64,000 nucleotides of DNA from Macrobrachium rosenbergii (GCF_040412425.1 NC_089744.1:43669099-43733098), one strand, 5' to 3'; counted from the stretch's first letter, positions 1 to 16,294 are shown. A program made the numbers and translations. The notes: generated from the sequence alone by a model not told the origin.

Positions 1-1804
1 AACAAATGCCTTTCACCTGATAAGGAGACTTCCACAGTACAATGGCCGTTTTTAAAATACAGCCGAGCAACAATAAAAAGTGACCATTTGCCTTGAGTTG
101 CAAGGCCAGTCCGCAAATATGGATTTGAGGAAGTTACAAAAAATTAATATTGATTTGTTTATGGCTTATGCGCATAAAGGGAATTATTCAGTTATTTTCA
201 TGCATGTGCCACAATTGGTTTAATTGTTCCGATACAATTTCTGTTGGGCAATTCTTGAATGTTATGATACATATGCAGTGATAGAAAAGAAAAGCATTAG
301 AGAACTCGAGCTGAATTTGTTCCCGCACTGGAGCCGGATGAGAATCACAGTTAAGATCGAGTAACCTTTACAAAGGAGGCTATCTACTTACTCTCGAGAG
401 AAGCTATTTAGGGTGGACGCTGTTATCTGTCAGAAAATGGCACGTGCAGTCCGAGCAAAAGAAGTGTAAACTTCAGAATAATTAAAAGGAAAGTTGTTTC
501 GCAAGAATCAGTTTGGAGATTAACAGTAAGGTGGATTCTGGTGATTGAGGGGAAGGTTTGACAGATAAAAAATTATGCTAAATAAACTGTGAACGATATC
601 AAATAATTCATTGTCATTCCTTGTTGCTTCAGTTGCCTTTCTTCGATTTTCTTTTCTTGCCAAGAGAGATTTTCATTCAGTCCATCCCAGAGTCCATGTC
701 GTCTAACTTCTTGCATTGGTTATTAATGCTGAACCTTGACTGGTATAGTTAGATTATCACCAAATACGTTGGAGTTACACCGCTGTCTATGTCTTTTTAT
801 AAAATTCAATCGTCACCTCAACTTGTTAAGTTTTCTGTAGAAGAAACAGAGCTTTAGGGCTTTTGATGAATGATGACCCAAACTGGCCGTTTAGTATTTA
901 GCTAACGTTTATAACTTCTCAGCACACTTCACAGTCTAACTAAACTATTACGACTTTCCCTCAGAAGCAGCAAATTTTTATCATTTGAATATCTTAAGCC
1001 CTTTATGTAGCCCATTGAAGGAGTGCACTCTGAATTATTCAGTATGAACGATGAATGTACAATATATACATAGGTTAAACATGTGTGCTTCAGAAACTAC
1101 TGTCACATGGGATGACACACGTGCAGTCCTCATATTCAGGCGTAAGCGAAGTGTTACTTGCCACTGGAAAGGTTTTAGAAATGAGTTCTTATTTGAAGAC
1201 TGAAGACCTGCGAAGCTGCATGAGCCTTTTTGGTTGCACTTCTCCTCTTCCCATCCCCTCTTCTTTACCCTTTCCCAAACTCCTGCTGGTCTGTTCCTCT
1301 GTTTTCGCTTAAGACTAGTCGTCTTCCCCAAGGCTTTTCCGGGTATATCTCCATTCTCGTCGTCGTCGACTGCTTCATATGACCCGGGTAATGGTGAACC
1401 AGGACCCTTTTCCACTCCCATTCGTGTACTGGTCGCCCGGGGATTCGAGACGAGTTCGAACCCTCTCGGTGAATGGCTCGATGATGGTTGGTGTGTCAGC
1501 CATTGTTCACAAAAGACGTCAGATGTTGAATGTTTAATGAGGGAAACAGTATGTTTAGGGGAAAGGAAAACAGTTTTACCGTGTTAAGCTAAGATCCTTG
1601 AGAGATAAACTTTTCGGTTATGTGTACAATGTACCGATATCATCCCAAAATTTTGCTGGTTATATAAAGTGAAATTCGTGAAATACTGGAAAATTTAACG
1701 TAACCGTCCTATATGATCTGTTTTTTTATGTTACCGCATCCCATTAGCCAGTAGATCTGGAAAGGATTTATGTAATATTCTTTGGTTAACTCGAATGTCT
1801 TCGT
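1..1804. other. No recognisable gene
   Basis: I recognise nothing with certainty here. A 128-codon open frame on the - strand (1035-1421) is acidic then basic (a run containing EAVDDDENGD followed by KRKQRNR). It has no family signature I know and no clear splice context, so it is not called as a gene. On the - strand around 1440-1480 there is a GGTTCGA-type B-box-like sequence without a matching A box, possibly a SINE fragment. Confidence 0.4.
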
Positions 1805-2105
1805 AGGGGGAGCAGTGTTATCAGTGCACCTCACGCTGTGCACTGTAGTCATTACTTAAGATTCTTTGCAGCGTCCCCTCGGCCCCAAGCTGCAACCTCT
1901 TTCATTCACATTACTGTACCTCCATTCAAATACTCTTTCTTCCATCTTGCTACCCACCCTCACCTAACAATTGTTTCATAGTGCAACTGAGAGGTTTTCC
2001 TTCTGTTACACCTCCGAAACCTTTCTACTCTCACATTTCCCTTCAACACTGAATGATCTCATAGGTCCCAGCGTTTGGCCTTTGGCCTAAGTGTTATATT
2101 CTTTT
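1805..2105 (+). repeat. Dispersed decapod-type repeat, copy 1
   Basis: The segment opens with a 'cagtgcacctcac' module and ends with 'cataggtcccagcg' and 'ggcctttggcctaa'. Related segments occur at 17391-17660 and 24935-25173, sharing the 'cagtgc(a/g)cctcac(g/t)...ggtgc' opening and the 'ctttcttc' pyrimidine-rich middle. I remember this as a very common dispersed repeat in decapod shrimp sequence, but I cannot name the family. Orientation is arbitrary because no coding region or polymerase III box is evident. Confidence 0.6.
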
Positions 2106-3614
2106 CTAACTCGAATGTAAATGGAGTGACTTCGAAAAAATTGTCAGTGATTGGTATAATTATGTTCATAGGAAGAAACCGCAAAATCACAAAAACAACA
2201 TAATATGAATTCTATGCTCTAGAAGTTCATAACTTTTTTAATATAATTTATGCTTCTCAGTTCTGAAAAATTAAAAGTAAGGCTTTCTCAATTGAGGTAT
2301 ACCATCACAATGTATTACTTCCGCGTCCTCAGTTTTGCCGTTTACATTGTGAGTATCTTTTATTCTATTTTTAATCCTTAGTAGGGCTTAATCTGCATAC
2401 TACATTTATAACATGGAATCTTGAAGAAATGTGTTGTTTAAAAGGATGGAAGGTTGTTCTTATTAATGTGAAGGCTTTACCTAGATATAAGATCAAATTT
2501 AAGGGCAGTAAAAGCAATGTAATCATTATTCTCGACGAGGGATAATGAAAAAATGATGCCTTCCTCAGTATGCAGTTAGGGCTGAAATTGAATGACAGAT
2601 TTAAGAATCAAATATGTAAACGTTCCTAAAGGGTGTGTAATTACGATGACGTCATTGTTATTTATTTGCAGCTCATTAGGTAGTTGTTATTTCCAAACAG
2701 GGAAGGAAAACTTTGGTTAAAAATTTGCGCATCGACCATTGGGCTACAGCGATGCACGTCTTAATTAGTCATTATGTTCCCAGTACCACTATTGATTCAA
2801 GTCTGCAGCTTTTGGTTTGTCAGATGGTTAAGCTGTATAGATATCGAAAGTTTGTGCAAACTCCATGCTATGAAGAAATGAATAATACTATCTCGTTTCA
2901 TGGGAGAAAACTATCAAAATATGGAATATGAAAACGCATATGGAAACGAAATTGCAAGCATTTGAACTCCCAGAACTTTGCTGAGAGTTGCAGAGACGTA
3001 AACAATTAGTTTATAGAAATGTTGAGCTGCAGTTATATTTCGAAAACCACACCACAAAAGATGACTAGGTCCCGCCTGTGATTGGATGTTTAAGTCCTTG
3101 TCTTTGAATCTAGCACATCTATTATTCTTCCCACATTAGCCAAAGATGGGAAACTGTAAAGCAACCCTAAGGATAAAACAGCTCTACTTCATAGAGCCTT
3201 CGAGGTTAGGCAGCTTCAGTTGACGTCTTGATCCTTACACCAGTCATTCTAAGCCACAGCCCACCAGACTGCTTGTCGTTCAAGGGACATCAGTAAGATC
3301 CTAGACAGCATTGATAGTTGTTGTGAAAAACTAAGATTATTTCTCATTATCTTTCAGCAAGATTCCTTAAGGTATTTAATGCAAATTCGGCACTTTTTAT
3401 CGTTTTCTTTCTAAATAACATTTTTCCAGATGCGCTGAAACTATATCTTAAGGTACTTTGGATATAGTAAGAATTGGCTACAGCATGTACAGATCAGTCT
3501 CCAGTTCATTTACATATACTTTGAAAATACACACATGGTTCTCGATAGTCATTTAGGTATTTCTTAAACCTCTCAAGATATAATCTTCAAAACATTATTA
3601 AGAGTGGATGCGCG
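2106..3614. other. No recognisable gene
   Basis: AT-rich sequence. The longest + frame (2713-2931, 72 codons) lacks any family signature or splice context. Nothing else is recognisable. Confidence 0.4.
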
Positions 3615-4060
3615 TTCCTTTGACGATTATCCATAGGGGTCTTATTGATAAGCTTCCTAACTTCTGGTATCAGCAGCTGCTCGCTTGATCTCATTCAGAG
3701 CTCTTTAGTGACCAGCAACAGAGAATTGGTGTTCAAAGTATTTTTAGTGAACGTCAGCTTAACTTTCTTAGTGTCCCACTGGGCAGTGTTTTGGGACCTC
3801 CGTTGTTACACTCAACTATAAACTTCTGTTGCACCCAAAATACTAGTAGTAGTGCGTAAGGATTCCTACATCTACGGAGATGATGTGATTGATCCCTCAT
3901 CTTTCAAATCTGTTGTTCTACCGTTACTGGGATATCCTTTCTCCTGTGTGGATGTTAGCAGACACCTTGGATCCTTATCGTTTTGGCAAGATAGCTCGAA
4001 AGGGCTGACTCCTTTTTCTCAACAATGGTAGATATGAGTAGTTAGTTCGTCGACAAGTTT
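3615..4060 (+). pseudogene. Non-LTR retrotransposon reverse transcriptase fragment (Jockey-like), decayed
   Basis: Read with stops and frame changes, the + strand gives HRGLIDKLPNF, then SERQLNFLSVPLGSVLGPPLL, then YGDDV. This is the order found in non-LTR reverse transcriptases: the segment before the palm, the (P)QGSVLGP(L)LF block, and a YADD-like catalytic box. The catalytic box here is YGDD. Several stops and at least two frame changes rule out function. No endonuclease or 3' tail was found, so this is a short internal fragment. The assignment to Jockey-like elements rests on the motif spacing and is tentative. Confidence 0.55.
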
Positions 4061-4064
4061 GGCC

Positions 4065-4202
4065 ATTTTCCCAAAAGCTGTATCAATATTTTCCCAAAAG
4101 CTGTATCAATATTTTCCCAAAAGCTGTATCAATATTTTTCCAAAACCTGTATTAATATTTTCCCAAAAGCTGTATCAATATTTTCCCAAAAGCTGTATCA
4201 AT
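4065..4202. repeat. Minisatellite: six tandem copies of a 23-bp unit
   Basis: The 23-bp unit begins attttcccaaaagctgtatc and repeats at 4065, 4088, 4111, 4134, 4157 and 4180. Five copies are identical; the fourth (4134-4156) differs at a few bases. The array lies just downstream of the reverse transcriptase fragment. The near-identity of the units points to recent expansion. Confidence 0.95.
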
Positions 4203-4821
4203 AGGGAATTCCCTTTAGCGTTTTAGGTGCCTGCTCTCGAAAAGTAATGTAGAGTATGCAACTCGCTTTGCCGTGCATCACCGGCAAATACATTTTGTTG
4301 AGCTGCAGTGTTGTCTCACTGCCCAGTACGGTCTTATCGGCACCAATGAACATAAGTTTACGATAGCCGCAAATATCACCTCAAAGCCCCATGTACAAAT
4401 TGCTATAGTTTTCGGACACCTCTTGAAATAAGTCATTGTATTTGTTATTTACTTGTGTGTTCTCTCTTCGGTCATAGGTGAGCATTCCTTTGGACTGGTT
4501 TCAAATCAGTGTTTACTTAAAAGTAATAACAGTGATAATAATTCTAGGATTTCTAACAAACACAGATAGACCGTATCACAATATGCCATACTTTCAATTT
4601 TTAAGGGAATAATAATCTTTGTTGGGATTGGATGCTGAGCAAAGGCGAGAGACTAATTTAAAGGTGTTTAATTTATTCATGCAAACATAGTCAAGAGACT
4701 TTTTGTACATTGCCACTGAAAAGATTTGCGACACCAAAGTAGATTTCATTCTTTAATTCATTCCATACGTTATTTAGATTACAGTATATAGAAATTCAAC
4801 GTAGGAATGGGTAGTAACAAG

Positions 4822-4823
<2 letters not shown>
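4203..4823. other. No recognisable gene
   Basis: No family is recognisable. It could be the decayed 3' part of the upstream retrotransposon, but I see no motif that proves it. Confidence 0.3.

Positions 4824-4876
<53 letters not shown>
4824..4876. repeat. (CT)n microsatellite
   Basis: About 26 uninterrupted TC dinucleotides. Confidence 0.98.
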
Positions 4877-4879
<3 letters not shown>

Positions 4880-5049
4880 ATGATCACAAAAAGCACATAA
4901 TGAAGAGCGCCAGCAATGAAAAAGACTCGAAAGTCTCTCGAGACCATTTTCTAGCTGATGGATTAGTATTAACAACTCGATTACTATTCCGTGTGACGCC
5001 CAGAATGAAACTTCGTAAATCGATCAGATGTTTCATTCTCTCGTCAGTC

Positions 5050-5072
5050 TTTTTTTTTTTTTTTTTTTTTTT
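5050..5072. repeat. Poly-T tract
   Basis: 23 consecutive T. It could be the tail of a minus-strand retroposon, but no body is recognised beside it. Confidence 0.95.
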
Positions 5073-5288
5073 CATTTCTTCACCTCTTGATGGAATGAAT
5101 TAGCCAGTCCTTTTCATGAGGTTTGTCACACGGACGCTTTCTTACTCACGTGTACAACATTGCAATTAAGTTTTTGTCCCTTTCTGATTTCATTCGTTAT
5201 TCAAAATCATTTTTTACGTTAAATTTTCGGCTAATTCTGTATCGGTGCCCTTCAGCGAAATTCTTTGTAACCATGAAACATAAGTTGG

Positions 5289-5292
<4 letters not shown>

Positions 5293-5360
<68 letters not shown>
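5293..5360. repeat. (CT)n microsatellite
   Basis: About 34 uninterrupted TC dinucleotides. Confidence 0.98.
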
Positions 5361-8971
<3,611 letters not shown>

Positions 8972-9110
8972 TGTGGTTCTGTAAGTATCCTGTAAGCTTG
9001 GGTGTAAGGTATGCCAGGATATTTGTGGTTTAATATTTGTGAACAAAAAAGCCACTTGTGTATATGACAAAAAACTCGTATAGATATATACATACATACA
9101 TATATATACA

Positions 9111-9111
<1 letters not shown>

Positions 9112-9169
<58 letters not shown>
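9112..9169. repeat. (AT)n microsatellite
   Basis: About 29 AT dinucleotides, preceded by short (CATA) units at 9090-9102. Confidence 0.97.
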
Positions 9170-9171
<2 letters not shown>

Positions 9172-9332
9172 GTGTGGGCGTGCATACTTTCATACTGGAC
9201 GAAATTCGTAATTTCTTTCTTTCTCTACATTGCATATCCTAGGGGAAAATTGAGAAGAGATATATAATTCATAAAAGACTTTTTAAGTCCTGAAGACGCT
9301 GATTGAACCGGTGCGTAGTAAGTGAGAGTTTT

Positions 9333-9334
<2 letters not shown>

Positions 9335-9412
<78 letters not shown>
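9335..9412. repeat. (AT)n microsatellite
   Basis: About 38 AT dinucleotides. Confidence 0.97.
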
Positions 9413-9414
<2 letters not shown>

Positions 9415-9589
9415 AGTGAGAAACATGACAACAATGAGGGTGGCGGCTACATCTATCACTTTCTGCCGAACAAAGGATGAATACTTGGGAATGTAATTTC
9501 CACCGCATCAGCCCCTTCTTATAAGCACTTAAACACAAGGGTCATCTGTATTGCGTTAACTTCTCACCCTTGGACTTAGTTTCTTCACT

Positions 9590-10520
9590 CTAGCGTATGA
9601 ATATCTTGCCTTCATAAATTTTTTTGTCCCTCTCCTCCATCCTTCCAACACTTCCGAATGACACTGTTTTCACAAACTTTTCGTCCATTATTCTCTTAAC
9701 ATGACCATACCACTTCAGAATACTGATACACCTATTCTGTCTTTTTTTTTTTACCACTTCTGCATAGGTGTCCATTCCTCACCTTTCAGTCATTCTACTT
9801 CCTTCATACCAGGCAAAAATTTGATTCCAAAACATCCATCTTTCTTCGTAGATGTGTTAATAGCATGTATACTAAACTTCAGTAATGAAAAGTTCTAAAC
9901 TTTTTCCGTAGACTATGCTTACTTCCTTCCCTGTTCTAGAATTAGAGGAATTTATTTCTGGTGATAGAAATTCATTTCTCGGTGTAATGTGGTTCAGATT
10001 CCACAATAAGCTGTAGGTCCCGTTGCTAGGTAACCAGTTGGTTCTTAGCCACGTAAAATAAGTCTAATCCTTCGTGCCAGCCCTAGGAGAGCTGTTAATC
10101 AGCTCAGTGGTCTGGTTAAACTAAGGTATACTTTTTCCCTGTTCTGACGAGAATACAAACCAACGCTTTTGTTAATGAAGTTTGTGGCGCAAGGCGAGCT
10201 TCGGCTGTCAGTGGCTAACAATAGAAATAAAACCACATCGGGTAGGCCGTGATCGTACCCGTTCGTTCACTGCGTGTTCTCCCGTTTTCGTCAACATTTC
10301 CATTCTCTTACTCTGCTTCCATTTATTCTCACATCAGTACTTTTACTCACTTTAACACTTTCAAATCCTTTCACAGTCCTTGGTAGTTTCCTCGCACTTC
10401 TCAACTAGCACTATTATCTGCAAACAACAGCTTGTCGACACTAATGGTGATTTCTTCCTATTCCACAGCTTTCCGCCCACATCCATTTCTTGTTAATTTT
10501 CTGAGGTCGTGCATAACTCC
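9590..10520 (-). pseudogene. Non-LTR retrotransposon remnant (RTE-like C-terminal end), split by a SINE
   Basis: On the - strand, 10441-10405 reads KLLFADNSA, which fits the reverse transcriptase FADD box with the second Asp changed to Asn. Further along the same strand, 9775-9590 reads ILKWYGHVKRIMDEKFVK. This matches the LRWFGHVERM-type block near the C-terminus of RTE-like elements in invertebrates. Between them lies a SINE at 9937-10130, evidently inserted later. Stops and frame changes are frequent, so the copy is dead. The family name is inferred from these two motifs only. Confidence 0.6.
9937..10130 (+). repeat. tRNA-derived SINE body, family A copy 1 (5' head missing)
   Basis: The segment runs from 'agaattagagg' through 'ggtcccgttgctaggtaacc' to 'cagtggtctggttaaactaa'. 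The same body is found reversed at 50126-50320 together with a tRNA-like head, so this copy is truncated and lacks the polymerase III promoter. It sits inside a retrotransposon remnant. I recall this body as abundant in decapod genomes. Confidence 0.75.
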
Positions 10521-11149
10521 AGCCAAAATGTTGTTAAGTAGCTGTGAAGACATAGCACTCACTTGTCTCAGACTCTCTCTCTCTCTCTCTCTTGTGTCTG
10601 ACTGTGATTTTGACCCAGATTCATGTGTGATAAAGGGTATAATTTTCCCTTAAGTTTGTTTTTGTGTCGCCCTTATTTCAGTTGTGTGTAGAAGGTAATC
10701 TATGGTCTGCAGAATATTTTTTTCTGACATGAAAGTCGCATTCAGTGTTGCATTTAACACATTTATCAGGAAAATAGTAATGTTTACACTCTTCGAATCA
10801 AGCTCAAGTTTTGATGGTTTCAGTCCCATGTATTCCATGACATTTTTATAACTAACAGCACCCTCATACCCATTTTTCATATGTTTAGTTCTAATTTAAA
10901 GTTGAAGTGTCTATTCAGATTATATTTCTTCACTGGAATCAGTTTCATCATAAACATATTGATATATATTTGAATTTACACTGTCATCAAAGAAATGAGC
11001 GTACTCTTTCTGAGCAAGTGGGTACTGGAATGATGTATGTAAATGTACAGGTACTTTTAAAGAGAATACAGTCCTTTGTTGATAGAGTGAGTATTTTGGT
11101 GAGTTATTGAGTATTAGAAAGAAGGATGCAAGAATTAAGTGTTAAGATA

Positions 11150-11390
11150 ACATAGAGAATGATGGTAAGTGATGAAGGCATTTTAAATGCCAGTAGCTTC
11201 TGAGTGGCTGACCAGGGTGAGTAAGATATGTCTAGATGAAAGAAAAGTTCCTTAGGAATGGTTGAAAGGATAATTGTAACAATGCATAAGGGGAAGAGTA
11301 ATGAAGATCTTTGTAAGATTGAAGAACGGGAATGGCAGGGTTTTGGATTGAGAAGGTAAGGCCAGTTGTAAAATATTAAAGAGTTTTTAC
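11150..11390 (+). pseudogene. Non-LTR reverse transcriptase fragment (RTE-like), decayed
   Basis: The + strand reads SEWLTRVSKICLDERKVP, a stop, then EWLKG. This corresponds to the block preceding the first catalytic motif of RTE-like reverse transcriptases (WLTRIF..CL..G.VP.DW). Decay continues downstream to at least 11360 with no intact frame. Sequence to about 12200 is A/G-rich in the style of the same elements, but I cannot identify motifs in it. Confidence 0.55.
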
Positions 11391-12358
11391 GAACTCCATA
11401 ATTGCTTTTTTTCATTCTCATCCAAGTAAATTAAAGAGTCATCCATATGAAATTTATGCTAAAAGTAATTTGGAATAAAATAGTTAGTTAAAATGTTTCT
11501 TCACGTTCCATCTCCTTAGTTGTTTCATAGTAAGGATGTAGTTACGAGAGGATCAGAGAGTAGACGTTAGATGCGAGTTCTAAGTTTTGGGATGATGACA
11601 GGGTCCTTGATGGAGTGTGGAGTAGCTGTTGTATGCAGATGATGATATAGTGAGGTGAAATTGCAGAGTTATTCTGGTAAAAGAGATATAAAATGGTTAT
11701 GTGAAGAGAGACTTTACTGTGAATATTTGCAAGCACACGATAATGATGGAGAAATGCAAGACTAGACAGTGGAAGAATGAAAATGGTCGAGTTACACAGG
11801 TGTTTGGGATAAATGTAATGGTTGGTAGGATAACAGAAGCAGCGAATGATAATTGGTAAAGCAAGGAATTTAGCAGAATAAATGCAAAAATATTCCAAGA
11901 GTTGAAATGTATGAATGGACTTTTAAGCCAGTTCACCATAAATGAAAGTAAATGAAATGTTGGTGGTACAATTGAAAGAAATAGATAGAAGCTGATGAGA
12001 TAAATCTGAATATGACGTATGCATGGAAACTAAGAAAAGTGCAGATATGGAGAAAATGTTTTGAGGTGTGCAGCAATGGAGACAACAGAACACTATTTTG
12101 GTAAAAAAAAAATCGTATACTTTGGAAGTTTTGGGAGGAAAAAGTAGAAAAAAACAGAAAGTACTAAATGAAAAAGTTTTCGGAAGCGAAAGCGTTAAAG
12201 ATACTTATTAGATAGGAGTAAGTGACACAGTATGTGTGTGTGTGTGTGTGAAGGTGAGCGTCGACGCATTGCTGATGGTCAGTATCTTTTGCTTCTTTCT
12301 CTCTTGGCCATTCTCAGTTAGGGGAATTTATTGCTATATATATGTGTGTGTGTCTTTG
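11391..12358. other. No recognisable gene; possible continuation of the decayed retroelement
   Basis: Purine-rich on the + strand, as expected for decayed element sequence. No domain is visible. The - strand frames at 11542-11898 and 11697-11939 look like shadows of it. Confidence 0.3.
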
Positions 12359-12390
12359 TTATATATATATAATATATATACAGTAATTAT

Positions 12391-12487
<97 letters not shown>
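12359..12487. repeat. (AT)n microsatellite with short interruptions
   Basis: Interrupted AT runs at 12359-12380 and 12389-12400, then a longer tract to 12487. Confidence 0.95.
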
Positions 12488-12744
12488 TCGTAACTTCTCT
12501 TGATTCTATTATTGACTTCGTTGTGAAATTGGTAATGTAAATTGGCTTTGATCGTCTCCCAATTATAATGCGCGCTTTTGGTTCAGCTTCCCTATTTCAC
12601 GCGTGATTTAGGCAGAAGTGATCCGCCAAAATAAATTCACTTCTCTCTTACCTCGATTTGCTCATTCGATTCCGAATTCCTCTTGATTTCGTATTCCAAT
12701 TCCTTTAGCCCAAAAAATGACTCCACTTCCTCCTCCTCCCCACA

Positions 12745-12746
<2 letters not shown>

Positions 12747-12807
<61 letters not shown>
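12747..12807. repeat. (CT)n microsatellite within a pyrimidine-rich block
   Basis: About 30 CT dinucleotides. The flanking 12640-13030 is strongly pyrimidine-rich on the + strand and produces spurious Ser/Leu-rich and Arg/Glu-rich frames on opposite strands. Confidence 0.97.
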
Positions 12808-12811
<4 letters not shown>

Positions 12812-13030
12812 CCTTCCTTCCTCTCCTCTACCTTCATTTCGCTACTCATGTCTGTGCTCTCTATCCCCGTTTCTCTTCCTTCTCTACTTGTATTTACAAT
12901 CCCATCTTTTCTTCTTTTCTTTCCTTTCTCTCTCTCTTCTCCATTCCAGTGCTTTCTCCTTTCCCTCCCCCGGTATCTGCTCCCTCCCACTGTTTGTCCC
13001 TACCATCCTTTTCCTCCCGCTTCCTACCTC

Positions 13031-15802
13031 CCCATCGCTGTACGTGGTGTAAATTGACTGGCTGTTGCTTAATTCATATTCCTCGCTTTAATTATTGATA
13101 TTGCTTATTGGTTTTCTGGTCTTATTTCTCCCCTTTTTCCTTTCATCAAGTAACTGACGAGTTCCGTCAGTGGAGTCTGTTCCACGTAATGAACGTAGGC
13201 CGACGTATGCCAGTTGGTACTCGATTAAAACAAACTGATCGTTCTTTTTGTTTTTTTATCGTTATTGGCTTTTGTTTTTTCATTCTTTTTGTTCAGTAGC
13301 GTTACAGATTTTATAGACTAATGAGGTTTCTCATTTGTAACAGAACGAGAAAATAATATTAAAAATTTGCGATTTTATTTGATGTCTGTAGATTTTGTAA
13401 CCATAAGTATATTTATAATTGTAAAGCTGTGGTTACAAGAATAAGAATGAGGTACAGTGAAATATGGGAATGTTTTAATGTATAATTACTCCATTTTTAC
13501 TAGGTTCCCTTTAATAATGTGGAAAGAATTCGTCATTGTTGGAATGTGTTAAGTCGACTATAATTGTATTAGTTAATGTGTGAGCTGTTTGGAGATCTGT
13601 TATCAGAAATTTAAGAACATTCTCTCATTCATAGGATAAGATAATAGCTGCTTGGCGGTGTAGTACCCCAAGTCGATAGTTAGAGTCGTCACTGTAATTT
13701 CTTATATACTTGTAAACAACAGTAGCTTTGGTGAATATTGGAATGTGCAGACCCCAAAATACGATGAAACTTCTAATGGGTACCTTCATGTACCTACAGT
13801 AGATCCGAAAAAGAAAGAACTTTGGAGTGCCGGGTTTCATCCCGAAGTGGGAAAAAATCTCTTTGAGAGTGCAGAACTCTGGTCAAGAAGCATAGAAGTA
13901 AGCTTATGAAGAATATATTGCAGATTACGTCTACCTTGTGAAGAGATTTTTTCAGGAGAAGAGGCCAATGGAACGGCAACCTACTATCCTTGTCCAGCCC
14001 AAGGCCGAGGAAAACAAGTTGAAAGGAAAAAGAAAGGCGGCGTGCCAGAAATCGAGTCTCCGAAAAGAAGAAACGTTACAAGGGGAAGGCAAAACGGGGC
14101 AGGAAGAATATCCCAAAACTTGCCATAAGGAGGACACAAACAGTCACTCAACCGTACTCCGAAGAGGATTACCGATATCCACAAATGCAGGAAAAGGTGG
14201 CCTGGCGGGTGTTGCGAACCACTTGATGAGGAAGAGAAAATCGCCCATTGAACAGAGCCAAAGAGGAGTGACCAAAATGGTAATTACGGAAAAAGGCGAG
14301 TAAGAAATGGAGAATATGCGAACGTAACTTCGAGAGAGGAAGTGATTGTGAGGTTATTGACGAACTGATCTGGTTTAGATTCGATCCTGTGGAGCAATAC
14401 TCCAGACAGGGGCGAATAAGTAACCCGGAAATCTTCAGTTACTATATGAAGAAAAGAAGGTTAGCATTTAAACATGACACTCAAGTTTTCAGCGCTAGAG
14501 GCAACCTGGACACCAAAAATATCCTTAGAAGAAGTTTAATTAAATGTTTTTGAAGAATGGAATGAGAAACGAGGCACAAACAGGGAAACATAATGTCTTG
14601 GAGGCACTGAACTTAACTACTGTAAGGAGTCAAAAATCAAATAAGCTCCCAAGATAGGAGTTATAGATAAGAACAGGCCGTGGAGGAGAACGTAGGCTTG
14701 GTGTTTTTAAGATATTCATCGTGAACTTTCGTTAATAAATATTGTAGTGCCTTTCAGAGAAAAGCGTCTCAATTATTCTAAAAAGACATCCAATAATCTA
14801 ACTTTCCTGAAAGGTTACTTGATTTATGAGGTGACGCAGTGATGGCGTTAATTAGGTAATGAATCAGTGTTGCCAATTGTTGGAGCCGGTTCCTAAAAGT
14901 CGGTTTGGTTGTTTGTTGTAAATTCCAATGCATTGTCTTACATCCATTCAAGCCAGAATTTTTTTGAGGTTATCCCGTATATATCATTGCCCAAGTAAGC
15001 ATGCATGGAAAAAGTAAACGCAGTTAGTAACTAATGTTAAGAATATTGAAAAACGTTTGTATTAGGCAGTTCAGCGAAAATGATACTTAAGTGCTGGAAA
15101 GAAGGCAGAGACAAGATTTACGTGACTCTTTTGTAGTTTCTTGATTCGCCATAAACCATTCTTCTCTTGGGACGATGATATTTTAGAATTATAATCAGCA
15201 GTCAGTGCCACATTCTTCATTTAAAAGCTGCATATATGTAGGTGAGTACTAGAGGAGCAGTTTACAAGTCAATACACTTACATACTATACATAAGTCTGT
15301 AGATTTATTGTATAATGAATATAAAAGGGCATTAAGGATTTCAAACCTGTGTCAGGGCAAAATTATGTGTTGTATGGCGAAAAGGTCATCAAATCTTTAT
15401 CGATATCCACAAACCGTTAATTACCTGGTTTGTTTTTTCCTGTGAATGTTTCCATCAAGTTCCATCAGAATTCTTCCCTCAATTTTCCTGCAATCCTGCC
15501 AAGAGGTAGACACAGACGATCGCAACCAAAAAGCATCATTTTCTTGGATGAGGTCATAATAAGCTCGTACAGACACGGAAACATTTTTGTATCAATGAAC
15601 TCAGGAGAACCCAACAGCAGCTGTCAAGTGTAGAAGCAGAGCAACTTGGATTAAATCAAGCAGTCCAAGAGCTCTCGAAAATCAAGCCTAATGCAATCAG
15701 TTCGTAGGCTCATATCTCGAAACGTTACATTTTTTAGGTAAGATTCGTCACATTTTTTTTTAATTAAGGCAATGGTTATTAAAGATATATAATTATATAT
15801 GT

Positions 15803-15803
<1 letters not shown>
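13031..15803. other. No recognisable gene; Lys-rich open frame at 13938-14303
   Basis: The 121-codon + frame at 13938-14303 is Lys/Glu/Arg-rich (starts MKRFFQEKRP) and has no family I recognise. The sequence through about 14700 is purine-rich on the + strand in the manner of decayed retroelement coding sequence. No reverse transcriptase, endonuclease or zinc-knuckle motif is visible, so I do not call it. The rest shows nothing. Confidence 0.3.

Positions 15804-15898
<95 letters not shown>
15804..15898. repeat. (AT)n microsatellite
   Basis: About 46 AT dinucleotides. Confidence 0.97.
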
Positions 15899-15901
<3 letters not shown>

Positions 15902-16262
15902 CGGAAAATATGTCTAGATAGGCATATCAACAAAAAGTGTCTGAATTTGTTTACGGGAGTTTTCTTCTGACTTTCGGCCCTAACTTCGGAAATTTAAAAT
16001 TTGAAAGTGTTTTATTTTATGGTTGTTGTAAGATACACACACACACACAATTTATGGTGAGCTGAGCTTTTAGTTACGATTAAGCAGTTAAAATATGAAT
16101 GCAGCAGTGACGGTTTTGTTATTTTTTTCTTACTGAGTTACCCCTGTTAGGGGAGACGCTCAATTTTGAAATAAAATGTGTAAAATAATATATTGATATA
16201 TAGACAACTGCGTTTTTTAATACGTTCATTATTCTTTGCGTACAACACGAAAATCCCTGCGT

Positions 16263-16263
<1 letters not shown>

Positions 16264-16294
<31 letters not shown>
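16264..16294. repeat. Poly-T tract
   Basis: 31 consecutive T with no recognised retroposon body adjacent. Confidence 0.95.

Noticed and set aside
1430..1510. Possible tRNA or SINE head with GTTCGAACCC
   Set aside because: The B-box-like core is a near-palindrome readable on both strands, with no matching A box or SINE body.
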